Positions 1-9,040 of a stretch of 64,000 nucleotides of DNA are shown here, piece after piece; positions within the stretch are counted from its first letter, which is position 1; the number at the start of each line of letters is the position of its first letter. The notes beneath the pieces are model-generated. The model searched no databases, had not been told where the DNA came from, and saw nothing but the letters and a program-made list of their open reading frames with translations. Source of the stretch: Dyadobacter sp. CY345 (GTDB taxonomy: Bacteria > Bacteroidota > Bacteroidia > Cytophagales > Spirosomataceae); the NCBI RefSeq assembly GCF_021502725.1, contig NZ_JAKFFS010000002.1, positions 310,001 through 374,000 on the forward strand, in the 5' to 3' direction. The position numbers and the translations under genes are program-made.

Positions 1-1121
1 GAAAGCGAAGTTCCGTATAGAGAATAACAGGAAACATTTGGCTTTACATATTCCAAAAATTCGGGGCCTACGCTGCTGTATCCAATTCGGTTCCAAAGTT
101 TTGCGTTGGTGGCGCCTATTGATAATACACCTTTCGCATCCGCAGGAGCCGAGATAATTTCCCAGCTTTTATCTTCGCCTTCGTTTCCGGCAGAGACCAC
201 GATCATCATTCCTTTTTTGTCAGAAGCGATCTGTGCGGCACGTGTGATCGCACTCGTTTTTCCATCCATCTGAGATGGTTTATAGTTTTCTTTCGGATCA
301 GAAAATCCTTTGGCATAACCCAGCGAAGTATTGATCAGCCGAACACCAAGGCTGTCCATCCATTCGATAGCTGCGATCCAGTTATCTTCCTCACCACGCC
401 ATTCACGCAGGGAATAATCGGTACGTGCCAGATAGAATTTAGCATTTAGCGCAAGCCCGTATTGCATTTGTTCCTGATTGTCAATTCCTGAAATTGCAGC
501 TAACACCTCCGTTCCGTGCATATCGGAAAATGACTCGGCAGTACTAAAAAGTAACTCACCGGATCTTCCCGGTTTCACGTAATCATGGATACCTAAAATT
601 CTTTTATTTTTAAAAATATGCTGCAAGGCAAGCGAAGAATCGGCGCCATAAAAACCGGCATCAATCACGCCAATCGTAACATCTTTTCCATTAATTCCCG
701 CCTTTTGAAAAGCGTCGGCCTGCACCTGCGACATCACCTGGGCCATTTGCGCTTTTTCAACCGGCTGCGTTTGTGCGATATAAAAACCTGAGGTCATCGG
801 AATGACTTCTTTTACAAATCCCAATTGGCGAACTTTTTCTGCCTGATCGTAAGTCAAAACCGCAGAAACCGCATTTAGCCACTTCGAACGGTTGACAATA
901 TTGACAGCATTTTCCTTCAATATTTTTTGATATGCATCACGGATAGGAAGGTCGGTTTCATCAGATAAGGCATTGCCGAATTTCTGTCGGTTTTCAAGCG
1001 TCGCCTTTGAAACTGCGGGGGCGTCAGTTAAGTTTTTGTCTTTTAAGTAGATCCAGTATTTTGGCTGTGCAGAAAGCAGTCCGGGAATACATAATAACGC
1101 CAGTAAAAATAATCTCTTCAT
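1..1121 (-). CDS. S8 (subtilisin-like) secreted serine protease, partial
   Basis: The reading frame starts at the ATG at 1121 and runs off the left edge after 373 codons, so the C-terminus is missing. It opens with a signal peptide (residues 1-18, hydrophobic LFLLALL followed by LSAQ). A pro-region fills roughly residues 20-140. The catalytic triad of the S8 family is visible: Asp154 in VIDAGFYG, His202 in MHGTEV, and Ser in YGTSL at about residue 371, just before the edge. The oxyanion Asn lies in VVSAGNEGE. It is therefore a secreted endopeptidase; Bacteroidota homologues often carry a C-terminal sorting domain, which cannot be checked here. It is divergent from the aminopeptidase at 1290. 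Confidence 0.9.
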   Translation of the reverse strand, partial: MKRLFLLALLCIPGLLSAQPKYWIYLKDKNLTDAPAVSKATLENRQKFGNALSDETDLPIRDAYQKILKENAVNIVNRSKWLNAVSAVLTYDQAEKVRQLGFVKEVIPMTSGFYIAQTQPVEKAQMAQVMSQVQADAFQKAGINGKDVTIGVIDAGFYGADSSLALQHIFKNKRILGIHDYVKPGRSGELLFSTAESFSDMHGTEVLAAISGIDNQEQMQYGLALNAKFYLARTDYSLREWRGEEDNWIAAIEWMDSLGVRLINTSLGYAKGFSDPKENYKPSQMDGKTSAITRAAQIASDKKGMMIVVSAGNEGEDKSWEIISAPADAKGVLSIGATNAKLWNRIGYSSVGPEFLEYVKPNVSCYSLYGTSL

Positions 1122-1289
1122 GTACTATTTAAGTTGTTAGGTTGTTGTCTTTCGCAATATATGTAACCGAATATTGAAGTCACATTCAGTAAAGATCTGA
1201 GCAGCGTCACTTTACTTTTCTTCTATTTAAATTAAGAAGTAAAACGTAATTTTACAAATTAAATTACCAGTTACAAAAATTTAGAGTTT

Positions 1290-2579
1290 ATGCGTTATTC
1301 GTCCATAGATAAAAACCTTTTCATAGAAAATCGTCGAAGACTTTCCGGTTTGTTGAAACCAAAATCGTTGGCCATTTTGAATTCGAATGATATCATGCCA
1401 ACAAATGCAGATGGTTCGATGGGTTTTCGTCAGAATACGGATCTTTTTTATCTTACGGGAGTTGATCAGGAAGAGACAATTCTGCTTGTTTTTCCGGAAC
1501 ATCCTGACGAAAAATTCAGGGAAGTTTTGTTTGTCCGCGAAACCAATGAACTGATTGCGGTTTGGGAAGGCGAAAAGTTAACCAAAGAGCAAGCACGTGA
1601 GGTATCCGGAATCAAAACTATTTTCTGGACACATCAATATGAAACCGTTTTCCGGAACATCGTTTACGAAGCTGAAAATGTATACCTGAACGCTAACGAG
1701 CATACCCGCAACGACTCGCCGGTATTAACCCGTGACGGGCGTTTTGTGTATGAGTTTAAAGAAAAATATCCCTTGCATCAGCTCGTTCGGCTGGCGCCTT
1801 TGATGCATCAGCTGCGCGCCATCAAACAGCCGCAGGAAATTGCATTGATGCAAAAAGCATGTGATATCACAAAATTGGGTTTTGAAAGATTGCTGAAATT
1901 TGTAAAACCTGGTGTTGAAGAATTTGAAATCGAGGCGGAATTGCTGCATGAATTTATAAGAAATCGCTCCAAAGGATTTGCCTATCAGCCGATTATTGCA
2001 GCCGGCGCAAATGCCTGTGTTTTGCATTATGTCCAAAATGACAAACCTTGCAAAGACGGCGATGTGATATTGTTGGATGTTGCTGCCGAATATGCCAATT
2101 ATGGTTCCGATCTGTCGAGAAGTATTCCTGTGAATGGTCGGTTTACAAAACGTCAGCGTGATGTTTATGATGCTGTTTTACGAGTTTTCAAAGCGTCAAA
2201 AGCGATGCTCGTAACAGGTGGACTTTGGGATGAATACCATGTGGAAGTCGGGAAAATCATGGAAAGCGAGCTGCTTGGTTTAGGGTTGATCACAAAACAC
2301 GATATTGAAACGCAGGATCCGGAATGGCCGGCTTATAAAAAATATTTCCCACACGGCAATTCCCACTTTCTGGGACTTGATATTCATGATGTAGGAAATA
2401 AATATCGTCGATTCGAACCGGGTATGGTATTTACTTGTGAGCCAGGTATTTATATCAAAGAAGAAGGTCTGGGTATACGATTGGAAAATAATATTCTTAT
2501 CACCGCTGACGGCAATATTGATCTAATGGCTCATATCCCAATTGAGGCGGAGGAAATTGAAGAATTAATGAATTCATAA
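1290..2579 (+). CDS. Xaa-Pro aminopeptidase (aminopeptidase P, M24B)
   Basis: This 429-residue cytoplasmic protein removes N-terminal residues that precede proline. Residues 1-170 form the AMP_N domain (GFRQNTDLFYLTG). The pita-bread catalytic domain follows and keeps all five metal ligands of the M24 family: Asp263, Asp274 (in YGSDLSRS), His359 (in NSHFLGLDIHD), Glu384 (in CEPGIYI) and Glu399 (in RLENN). The length is normal for bacterial PepP. The ATG at 1290 gives a start that matches the family. It stands alone, divergent from the protease and followed by a hairpin at 2601-2636. Confidence 0.93.
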   Translation: MRYSSIDKNLFIENRRRLSGLLKPKSLAILNSNDIMPTNADGSMGFRQNTDLFYLTGVDQEETILLVFPEHPDEKFREVLFVRETNELIAVWEGEKLTKEQAREVSGIKTIFWTHQYETVFRNIVYEAENVYLNANEHTRNDSPVLTRDGRFVYEFKEKYPLHQLVRLAPLMHQLRAIKQPQEIALMQKACDITKLGFERLLKFVKPGVEEFEIEAELLHEFIRNRSKGFAYQPIIAAGANACVLHYVQNDKPCKDGDVILLDVAAEYANYGSDLSRSIPVNGRFTKRQRDVYDAVLRVFKASKAMLVTGGLWDEYHVEVGKIMESELLGLGLITKHDIETQDPEWPAYKKYFPHGNSHFLGLDIHDVGNKYRRFEPGMVFTCEPGIYIKEEGLGIRLENNILITADGNIDLMAHIPIEAEEIEELMNS

Positions 2580-2600
2580 GAATAGTTATATTTGATACCC

Positions 2601-2636
2601 CGAAAGCCGGAAGATTTTAAAAGCTTCCGGCTTTCG
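2601..2636. terminator. hairpin after the aminopeptidase gene
   Basis: A perfect 13-bp stem (CGAAAGCCGGAAG and its complement) encloses a 10-nt loop, 22 nt after the stop codon. There is no T-run on either strand, so it may be a weak terminator or an mRNA 3' stabilising stem. Confidence 0.6.
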
Positions 2637-2664
2637 ATCATATAAATGGACGATACACAATCAA

Positions 2665-3294
2665 ATGGATTTTTTTACCGAGGACCTTTACAAATTACTT
2701 TTTTCATTTTTGTTAGGCGCTATAATCGGTGCTGAAAGAGAATATAGAAGTAAGTCGGCCGGGCTGAGGACCATGATTTTAATTGCCGTCGGTTCCACCG
2801 TTTTTACACTAATATCCATTCAAATTAGCGGAGATGCCGGACGAATTGCTGCGAATATTGTAACGGGTATCGGTTTTATTGGCGCAGGAATAATTTTTCG
2901 GGAAAATAATCGCGTGGTGGGTATTACGACCGCGGCCATCGTTTGGGTAACTGCTGCTTTGGGTATGGCGATTGGTGCCGGTTATTATGTAATCGCGCTA
3001 TATTCTTTTGTGATCTCAGGAATGTCTTTGGTAATTTTAACGCCTTTTCAAAAATGGATCAGGAATAAAAACCAGATCAAAAGTTATCGGTTAAAGTGTG
3101 TATACCAGAAAAAAACGCTGAAAGATTATGAAGCTGTTTTCAAACGTTTTGGAATGACAATACTCGGGGCGGAACAAAACCGGTCTGGCAATTATATAAC
3201 CGGAAGCTGGCTTTTGCAGGGCTCGCTTCAAACACATGAAGAGCTGACAGAATATCTTTTAGATGACAATGAAATTACAGAATTCGATTTTTAG
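2665..3294 (+). CDS. MgtC/SapB family membrane protein
   Basis: The 209-residue protein has the MgtC/SapB N-terminal domain with about four membrane segments. The signature is clear: LLGAIIGAERE at residues 16-26, followed by SAGLRTMILIAVGSTVFTL and GIGFIGAGIIFR. A cytoplasmic C-terminal domain of about 75 residues follows. Family members are linked to magnesium limitation and acid stress, and MgtC itself modulates the F-type ATPase in Salmonella; the role in this organism is not known. It lies upstream of the ebo cluster with a 194-nt gap that holds inverted repeats, so it is probably not part of that operon. Confidence 0.9.
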   Translation: MDFFTEDLYKLLFSFLLGAIIGAEREYRSKSAGLRTMILIAVGSTVFTLISIQISGDAGRIAANIVTGIGFIGAGIIFRENNRVVGITTAAIVWVTAALGMAIGAGYYVIALYSFVISGMSLVILTPFQKWIRNKNQIKSYRLKCVYQKKTLKDYEAVFKRFGMTILGAEQNRSGNYITGSWLLQGSLQTHEELTEYLLDDNEITEFDF

Positions 3295-3341
3295 TAACTA
3301 TTAGATACAATTGGAAATTATTTTTTCCTTAGATTTCTCGC

Positions 3342-3359
3342 GTCAGTGCCTAAACTGAC
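3342..3359. promoter_or_regulatory. small inverted repeat upstream of the ebo cluster
   Basis: GTCAGT and ACTGAC flank a 6-nt centre GCCTAA. The centre plus flank (GTGCCTAAAC) reads on the opposite strand as GTTTAGGCAC, close to the GTTTAGGACA of the stronger palindrome at 3452-3473. It could be a second half-matched operator or a simple hairpin. Confidence 0.3.
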
Positions 3360-3451
3360 ACAAATCAGGAAATAAATAACGTTATCAGTAAACCAGTGTT
3401 CATAATTTAGTGTTTTAGTTAAGATTGAACCATAACCCATTTTCTTAAAAG

Positions 3452-3473
3452 TTTAGGACAGTGATGTCCTAAA
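3452..3473. promoter_or_regulatory. perfect 9-bp palindrome before eboA, candidate operator
   Basis: TTTAGGACA and TGTCCTAAA are perfect inverted arms with a GTGA spacer. The element ends 15 nt before the eboA start codon, in the promoter or 5' leader region. The symmetry and position suit a dimeric repressor site or a leader hairpin. No regulator gene lies next to the cluster. Confidence 0.45.
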
Positions 3474-3488
3474 TGAAATTTATTTTAT

Positions 3489-4373
3489 ATGTCTGATATT
3501 ATTAAGACAACGCTCTGGGAAGTTATTAGCCTGAATACTTCGGAAACCGAATCCGGTTGGTTGATAGAAAAGGGAAGTGCATCGGCCATCGAGCTAATGA
3601 CTGCCTTTGTCGCTTCGCCCAGGTTTTTAACTAAAAAAATTGTAAGCGTTAGTCAGGAACAGGAAAAAAAGCTGATGGAGGCACTTTCTGGTTTCTCAAT
3701 AACCGGTTGGAGCCTTGTTCGCACCGCTCGTGTCTGGCTTTTGACTCAACTTGATGATTCCGATAAAAATGTTTTTATCAAAAATATAGAAACGCTTTTT
3801 GACACGGCGGAAATGAATGAGCTGGTTGCGCTTTATTCTGCGTTGCCGGTTTTGTCTTATCCCGAACGATGGCTTTTCCGCGCCACCGATGCAGTTCGTT
3901 CCAATATGGGTTTTGTCTTTGATGCAATCGCTTTGCACAATCCTTATCCCTCTAACTATTTCAGCGAACTGGCTTGGAACCAGCTTGTGCTGAAAACTAT
4001 TTTTAACGACAAACCTGTACATTTTATAACAGGACTGGAAGAACGAGAAAACGAAAATCTGGCATTGATTCTTTCTGATTTCGCGCATGAACGCTGGGCA
4101 GCTGGTCGTTCCGTGGCTCCGAATGTGTGGCGTCTGGTAAGTAAATTTATGAATGAGCCACTTTTATCTGACATGAAGTATTTATTTGCTTCGGGTCAGC
4201 CGGAAAATCAGGAAGCGGCGGCGTTGGCTTGTGCTGATTCCGAATATGCTCCCGCAAAAGCTTTATTATCGACGTATCCCGAATTTGAAAAATCAATTAA
4301 TGAAGGGGTTCTAACCTGGTCCAATCTAGAATTTACAGACTTAAATACCTATGTGCCAACATTGCAAAGATAG
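3489..4373 (+). CDS. eboA: EboA-like protein
   Basis: This 294-residue protein has no enzymatic motif that I can name. It is mostly alpha-helical, lacks a signal peptide and lacks membrane segments. I assign it as EboA because it is the first gene of an otherwise unmistakable eboA-F order and contains the family-like C-terminal part with RWAAGRSVAPNVWR and EAAALACAD. Its 3' end overlaps the eboB start by 23 nt, which points to translational coupling. The function of EboA is unknown; in Nostoc punctiforme the ebo cluster is needed for export of a scytonemin precursor to the periplasm. Confidence 0.82.
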   Translation: MSDIIKTTLWEVISLNTSETESGWLIEKGSASAIELMTAFVASPRFLTKKIVSVSQEQEKKLMEALSGFSITGWSLVRTARVWLLTQLDDSDKNVFIKNIETLFDTAEMNELVALYSALPVLSYPERWLFRATDAVRSNMGFVFDAIALHNPYPSNYFSELAWNQLVLKTIFNDKPVHFITGLEERENENLALILSDFAHERWAAGRSVAPNVWRLVSKFMNEPLLSDMKYLFASGQPENQEAAALACADSEYAPAKALLSTYPEFEKSINEGVLTWSNLEFTDLNTYVPTLQR

Positions 4374-5382
4374 TAGCGCGCCGAACCCGTCACATTTCGA
4401 GGAAGGCGATGGACTGGCAAATTCTCCTGCTCATGTGGAAATGGCGTTGAGCGAATATAATGAACTGATCCAGGGAATGCGTTTTTTTGACCCGCATATC
4501 CACATGGTTTCGCGTACGACCGACGATTATCAGGCGATGCGAAAAGCTGGTATTGTTGCTTTGATCGAGCCTTCATTTTGGGTAGGTCAGCCGCGTACAG
4601 GACTTTCGAGTTTTAAAGATTATTACAGCAGTCTGGTAGGGTGGGAGCGTTTCCGTTCTTCTCAGTTTGGTATAAAACATTACTGCACGATGGGACTGAA
4701 TTCCCGTGAGGCAAATAATGAGCCGCTGGCTGAGCAGGTGATGGAAATCCTGCCTTTATATATTTACAAAGAAGGCGTTGTGGGTATCGGAGAAATCGGT
4801 TTCGACGATCAGACGGCGGCCGAAGAAAAATATTATCGCTTGCAGCTTGAATTGGCAAAAGAGGCAAAACTACCAGTCCAGGTCCATACGCCGCACCGCG
4901 ACAAAAAGCGTGGAACTGAGCGAAGTATGGCAATTGCGCTGGAACATGGACTCGATCCTTCCTGGGTAACAATTGACCATAATAATGAAGAAACAGTAAA
5001 AAGTGTCTTGGATCAGGGCTTTTATGCTGCCTTCACGATTTATCCTTTTACAAAAATGGGTAATGAAAGGATGGTAAAAGTCGTTGAACAATATGGACCT
5101 GAGCGCATTATGGTAAATTCTGCCGCCGACTGGGGGATTTCTGATCCGCTGGCTCTACCCAAAACTGCTGCGCTTATGAAAATGAGAGGAATTTCAGACG
5201 AAGCCATTCGTTTGGTCACCTACCAGAATGCAATCGATGCATTTGGAAAAAGCGGCCAGATCGATGTTTCTGATTTTGAAAGCGGACTGTCGGTTGAGAA
5301 AACGGAAAAGTTTCATGGTAATTCAATTTTACGCGGAGGTCAGCAACCTGACGTTTCCAAAAATTCCCTGGTAATCCAATAA
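4351..5382 (+). CDS. eboB: EboB, TatD-family metal-dependent hydrolase
   Basis: The 343-residue protein is a TatD-type TIM-barrel hydrolase. The metal ligands are all present: His49 and His51 in DPHIHM, Glu148 in GEIGFDD, His179 in VHTPHR, His210 in IDHNNE and Asp260 in NSAADWG. The N-terminal 40 residues, with a CxxC (MCQHCKD), precede the usual TatD start and are an odd extension. The ATG lies inside the end of eboA; an alternative start is Met31. TatD proteins are usually nucleases or generic hydrolases, but the substrate of EboB is unknown. The next gene begins 2 nt after its stop. Confidence 0.9.
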   Translation: MCQHCKDSSAPNPSHFEEGDGLANSPAHVEMALSEYNELIQGMRFFDPHIHMVSRTTDDYQAMRKAGIVALIEPSFWVGQPRTGLSSFKDYYSSLVGWERFRSSQFGIKHYCTMGLNSREANNEPLAEQVMEILPLYIYKEGVVGIGEIGFDDQTAAEEKYYRLQLELAKEAKLPVQVHTPHRDKKRGTERSMAIALEHGLDPSWVTIDHNNEETVKSVLDQGFYAAFTIYPFTKMGNERMVKVVEQYGPERIMVNSAADWGISDPLALPKTAALMKMRGISDEAIRLVTYQNAIDAFGKSGQIDVSDFESGLSVEKTEKFHGNSILRGGQQPDVSKNSLVIQ

Positions 5383-5384
5383 AA

Positions 5385-6254
5385 GTGGCTGATTTAAAAC
5401 CTTATTTACAATTAACACGACCAGCCAATCTGGTGACCGCCGTAGCTGATATTCTGGCTGGAATGGCGATAGCACAATTTACTTTTTCAAGTTTCAATCC
5501 GGCATTACTGGTTATTTCAACGCTCGGTCTCTATGGCGGCGGTGTGGTAATGAACGATGTTTTTGACGCAAAACTTGATGCCATTGAAAGACCCGAGCGA
5601 CCAATCCCGAGCGGGAAAGTACCGCTTCCGGCTGCAACGATGCTCGGAATGACGCTGCTTTTCGGAGGAGTTTTAGCTGCTGCTTTATTTAGTTTTCAAA
5701 GTGGAATGATTGCGGTAGTCGTTGCGGCTTTGACGGTTTTATATAATCGTTTTGCAAAACATCACGTCTTTTTTGGGCCTTTGACAATGGGCATGTGTCG
5801 CGGTGGAAATCTGCTCCTGGGTATGAGCGTATTGCCGGAATCGTTTCAGCAGTGGGGTTTTGTAGCAATTTTACCAATTGCATACATTGCGGCAATTACT
5901 TTAATCAGTCAGGATGAGGTGCATGGTGGCAAAAGGAGAACGCTTTATATTGCAGTCTTTCTATATCTTATCGTGTTGTTGGCACAATTATATATTGCTC
6001 AAACACAGGGGAATGTTCTTTTTGCACTTCCTTTCGTTCTTTTGCATGCCTGGCTTATCGGTCGTCCGTTATACAATGCGATCCAGAATCCTGTTGGACC
6101 TTTAATCGGGAAAGCGGTGAAGGCTGGTGTGCTTTCCCTGATCGTCATGAATGCATCCTGGTGTATGGCTTTTGGGCTTTGGCCTGTTGCATTGGCGGTT
6201 CTGGTTTTGTTGCCATTATCCATACTTTTAGCCCGCGTTTTTGCGGTAACATAA
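5385..6254 (+). CDS. eboC: EboC, UbiA-family prenyltransferase
   Basis: This 289-residue integral membrane protein has about eight to nine membrane helices and a GTG start 2 nt after eboB. The first aspartate-rich motif of UbiA enzymes is at residues 57-65 (NDVFDAKLD), followed by the typical ERPERPIPSG. The second motif is modified, with SQDEVHGGKRRT near residue 180 in place of the usual DxxxD. The family joins prenyl or other hydrophobic donors to aromatic or polar acceptors in the membrane. Inside the ebo cluster it is the only clear membrane-embedded enzyme, so it is the best candidate for the lipid-linked step. Confidence 0.9.
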   Translation: MADLKPYLQLTRPANLVTAVADILAGMAIAQFTFSSFNPALLVISTLGLYGGGVVMNDVFDAKLDAIERPERPIPSGKVPLPAATMLGMTLLFGGVLAAALFSFQSGMIAVVVAALTVLYNRFAKHHVFFGPLTMGMCRGGNLLLGMSVLPESFQQWGFVAILPIAYIAAITLISQDEVHGGKRRTLYIAVFLYLIVLLAQLYIAQTQGNVLFALPFVLLHAWLIGRPLYNAIQNPVGPLIGKAVKAGVLSLIVMNASWCMAFGLWPVALAVLVLLPLSILLARVFAVT

Positions 6255-6326
6255 ATTATAGAATACAGGGAAAAAGGCTTGAAAAAAGTCAACCCAACAT
6301 TCGGTCATTCATTATTGTTTTTTAAA

Positions 6327-7502
6327 ATGCAAACCATAAAACAGAGCTTCAAAGTAGAATACAATTATTCTATTTTTTTTACCAATAATCTTTTTGACAC
6401 CGCTAATAATCAGTTAAGTGACTTTTTCAGCACTTATGAAGAACAGGGATTTCAGCGTAAAGTTTTGGTTGTGATCGATGGTGGGTTTCTTTCGCACCAT
6501 CCTGAATTGTCGGATGCTATCAAAAATTATTTTGCAACAAAGGTAAAACATATCCAGCTTGCCAAAGATGTTATCGTGGTTCCTGGTGGTGAAGCATCAA
6601 AAAATGACCCGGATTTATTTGAAAAACTGGCGCAAGCTATTGATATATATGGTATTGACCGCCACTCTTTCGTTGTAGGTATCGGCGGCGGAGCTGTACT
6701 GGATCTGGTTGGGTATGCCGCTGCGGTTTCACACAGAGGAATTAAACTAATCCGGATTCCGACAACGGTTTTGTCCCAAAACGATTCAGGTGTTGGCGTG
6801 AAGAACGGTATCAATTTTCACGGCAAGAAAAATTTTCTGGGAACCTTTGCACCTCCCGTGGCTGTCTTCAACGATCTTACATATTTAAAAACGCTGGACG
6901 ATCGTGACTGGCGTTCCGGAATTTCAGAAGCTATAAAAGTGGCTTTGATTAAAGACAAGTCGTTCTTCGAGTGGATTGAAGAAAACGTTCAGGCGCTTGC
7001 GCAACGTGATGAAGCAACAATGTCTTATCTTATCCATCGTTGTGCAGAAATGCATACCGAACATATTGGAAGCGGCGATCCGTTTGAATTTGGCTCTTCC
7101 CGTCCATTGGATTTTGGCCACTGGGCAGCTCACAAACTTGAATATCTGACCGATTTTGAAGTGCGTCATGGTGAAGCTGTGGCAATTGGTATTGCACTGG
7201 ATTGTGTATATGCGAACAAGATCGGTATGCTTTCAGATGCTGATCTAGACAGGATTTACAATGTGCTGTTGAAGTTGGGTTTTGATCTGTATCATGTCAA
7301 ACTTGCTGAAAACGATAAGATAAATCTGCGTAACGGCTTACATGAATTCCGTGAACACCTTGGAGGAAGACTTACGATCATGCTTCTGGAAAAAATAGGA
7401 AAGGGTGTGGAAGTGCATGAGATGGACGCCGATATCATTGCTGAGTCAGTTGATGTTCTGGAAAAATTTCATACTGATAAAAAGGTACTGGCAGAAGGAT
7501 AG
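6327..7502 (+). CDS. eboD: EboD, 3-dehydroquinate synthase-like sugar phosphate cyclase
   Basis: I place the start at the ATG at 6327 because the preceding 16 codons open with TTG and have no family counterpart; the protein is then 391 residues. It belongs to the NAD-dependent dehydroquinate synthase fold: VVPGGEASKN at 85-94, GIGGGAVLDLVG at 118-129, IPTTVLSQNDSGVGVKNG at 144-161. The zinc ligands Glu201 (ISEAIKVALIKD), His265 (LDFGHWAAHKLE) and His281 (VRHGEAVAIG) are retained. The normal aroB context is absent. EboD is therefore expected to cyclise a sugar phosphate, possibly a sedoheptulose phosphate as in valiolone synthases, rather than serve the shikimate pathway. Confidence 0.9.
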   Translation: MQTIKQSFKVEYNYSIFFTNNLFDTANNQLSDFFSTYEEQGFQRKVLVVIDGGFLSHHPELSDAIKNYFATKVKHIQLAKDVIVVPGGEASKNDPDLFEKLAQAIDIYGIDRHSFVVGIGGGAVLDLVGYAAAVSHRGIKLIRIPTTVLSQNDSGVGVKNGINFHGKKNFLGTFAPPVAVFNDLTYLKTLDDRDWRSGISEAIKVALIKDKSFFEWIEENVQALAQRDEATMSYLIHRCAEMHTEHIGSGDPFEFGSSRPLDFGHWAAHKLEYLTDFEVRHGEAVAIGIALDCVYANKIGMLSDADLDRIYNVLLKLGFDLYHVKLAENDKINLRNGLHEFREHLGGRLTIMLLEKIGKGVEVHEMDADIIAESVDVLEKFHTDKKVLAEG

Positions 7503-7558
7503 TCTGTCTGTAAAAAACTTTCGTTCGCGTTAAAATAATTTCCCCTAAACCGGCTATC

Positions 7559-8764
7559 ATGATTACCCCATACGGACACCTAACCTATTGCAGCAATATT
7601 CATCCTGGCGAACAATGGAATGATCATTTTAAGGCATTACAAGAAAACATTCCATACATCAGGCAGCAGCTCGCTCCCGGCGAGCCGTTTGCGCTGGGAC
7701 TGCGAATCGCAAATGAAGCGTCGATTGAACTGAGCAAACCAGAACGTCTTTCAGAATTTAAAGACTGGCTGACAGCGCAGAACGTTTATGTAACCGTAAT
7801 CAATGGCTTTCCCTACGGCGGTTTTCATGCGACACCTGTCAAAGATGATGTACATACGCCCGATTGGACAACTTCTGACCGGGTGGAGTATACCAAACGT
7901 CTTTTTACAATTCTTTCACAAATCATTTTGGAAAATACTGAAGGTGGCGTTTCAACACCTCCTTTATCCTATCGCTTGTGGTGGAAAACGGAAGAAGAAA
8001 AAAGAAATACAATTGAGATTGCCACTAAAAACATCCTGACGGTTATTGATCACTTAATTACGATCGAACAAGAATCGGGAAAAATATTACACCTGCACAT
8101 AGAGCCTGAACCTGACGGAATTTTAGATAACACGGTTGATTTTGTAAACTGGTATAAGCATGATCTTTTACCGATAGGCATTACTTACCTAAAAGAGAAA
8201 TACAGTTTTTCGGATGAAAAAAGCAAGGAGACGATTCTACATTATATCCGTCTTTGTTACGATATCTGCCACGCCGCAGTAGCTTATGAAGAGCCGGAAG
8301 ATATTTTGGCAAGGCTTGATGAAGTTGGAATAAAAGTCGGGCGAATACAGGTAAGTTCGGCTTTAAAAGTTGACTTCTCCATTGATGCTCAAACAAAATA
8401 TGACGCTATCAAAGCGTTCGATGAGCCTGTTTATTTGCATCAGGTTGTAGCTCAAACTTATGAAAACGGGAAAAAATATTATCCTGATCTTCCCGAAGCA
8501 TTAGCAGATTATAAAGAAGGTGAACAGAAAGAATGGCGGGTTCATTTTCACGTTCCCTTGTTCATAGAATCGTATGGTGCGCTTGATTCGACACAAAATG
8601 CCATTATCAAAACATTAGCAATTCATAAACAGAAACCATTTGCCCCCTGTTTGGAAGTAGAAACCTATACTTGGGGAGTTCTGCCGGAAGATATACAAAA
8701 ACCGATTGGTGAATCAATTGTCCGGGAAATGGAATGGGTGAAAGAAGTGCTTTTTAATGGTTAA
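7559..8764 (+). CDS. eboE: EboE, xylose isomerase-like TIM-barrel metabolite protein
   Basis: The 401-residue protein is a cytoplasmic TIM barrel of the AP-endonuclease-2/xylose isomerase superfamily. Candidate metal ligands fit that fold: Glu in LHIEPEPDG near residue 183, Asp and His in CYDICHAAV near residue 240, His in HFHVPLF near residue 335, and Glu in LEVETYTWG near residue 366. It has no signal peptide. It follows eboD after 56 nt, so it is likely in the same transcript. Family members in ebo clusters are annotated as metabolite traffic protein EboE; the reaction is unknown. Confidence 0.88.
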   Translation: MITPYGHLTYCSNIHPGEQWNDHFKALQENIPYIRQQLAPGEPFALGLRIANEASIELSKPERLSEFKDWLTAQNVYVTVINGFPYGGFHATPVKDDVHTPDWTTSDRVEYTKRLFTILSQIILENTEGGVSTPPLSYRLWWKTEEEKRNTIEIATKNILTVIDHLITIEQESGKILHLHIEPEPDGILDNTVDFVNWYKHDLLPIGITYLKEKYSFSDEKSKETILHYIRLCYDICHAAVAYEEPEDILARLDEVGIKVGRIQVSSALKVDFSIDAQTKYDAIKAFDEPVYLHQVVAQTYENGKKYYPDLPEALADYKEGEQKEWRVHFHVPLFIESYGALDSTQNAIIKTLAIHKQKPFAPCLEVETYTWGVLPEDIQKPIGESIVREMEWVKEVLFNG

Positions 8765-8962
8765 TTGTTAAGGGTTAATTGTTAATGGTGGAGAGTAGAA
8801 ATGTCTTTTATAGTTTCTAAACTTCTTATAGGAGGAATTATATTTTAAGCGATTTTTACTCTTTTTGGGTCTTTCATTTTTAGAGTGAATTGGTAGCCAA
8901 GAAATTTCATGAATTCTTTTTGCCTCATGTTTATGGAAAAGATTAGGTGTTAGAAATTTTTC

Positions 8963-8989
8963 GGCTCCTTTGGAGCCACCTGTTTATAG
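8963..8989 (+). repeat. dispersed GGCTCC-nnn-GGAGCC palindromic repeat, unit 1
   Basis: GGCTCC and GGAGCC flank TTT, and CCTGTTTATAG follows. The same layout recurs at 9015, 28331, 28383 and many times in 48977-49455. Confidence 0.7.
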
Positions 8990-9014
8990 AAAAGTCCATC
9001 ACCCAATAATCCAA

Positions 9015-9040
9015 GGCTCAGTAGGAGCCTCCTGTTATTG
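9015..9040 (+). repeat. dispersed palindromic repeat, unit 2
   Basis: GGCTCAGTAGGAGCC is followed by a degenerate tail CCTGTTATTG. An outer pair CCAATAA (9003-9009) and TTATTGG (9035-9041) encloses the unit, so the local DNA can form a nested hairpin. Confidence 0.6.

Noticed and set aside
2580..2664. Riboswitch or RNA leader before the MgtC-type gene
   Set aside because: Only one simple 13-bp hairpin is present, close to the upstream stop codon; no conserved riboswitch features were seen.
3370..3385. AACGTTATC word in the ebo leader as another LacI-type site
   Set aside because: It lacks the central CG and the second half of CGTTnnCGnnAACG.
3696..4174. Antisense open frames over the ebo, pectin and other genes
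   Set aside because: They mirror real genes in other frames, have no family features and biased composition, so they are shadows.
6327..7502. Housekeeping aroB
   Set aside because: It sits between eboC and eboE, and the sequence around the third zinc ligand (LDFGHWAAHKLE) is unlike typical AroB (LNLGHTFGHALE).
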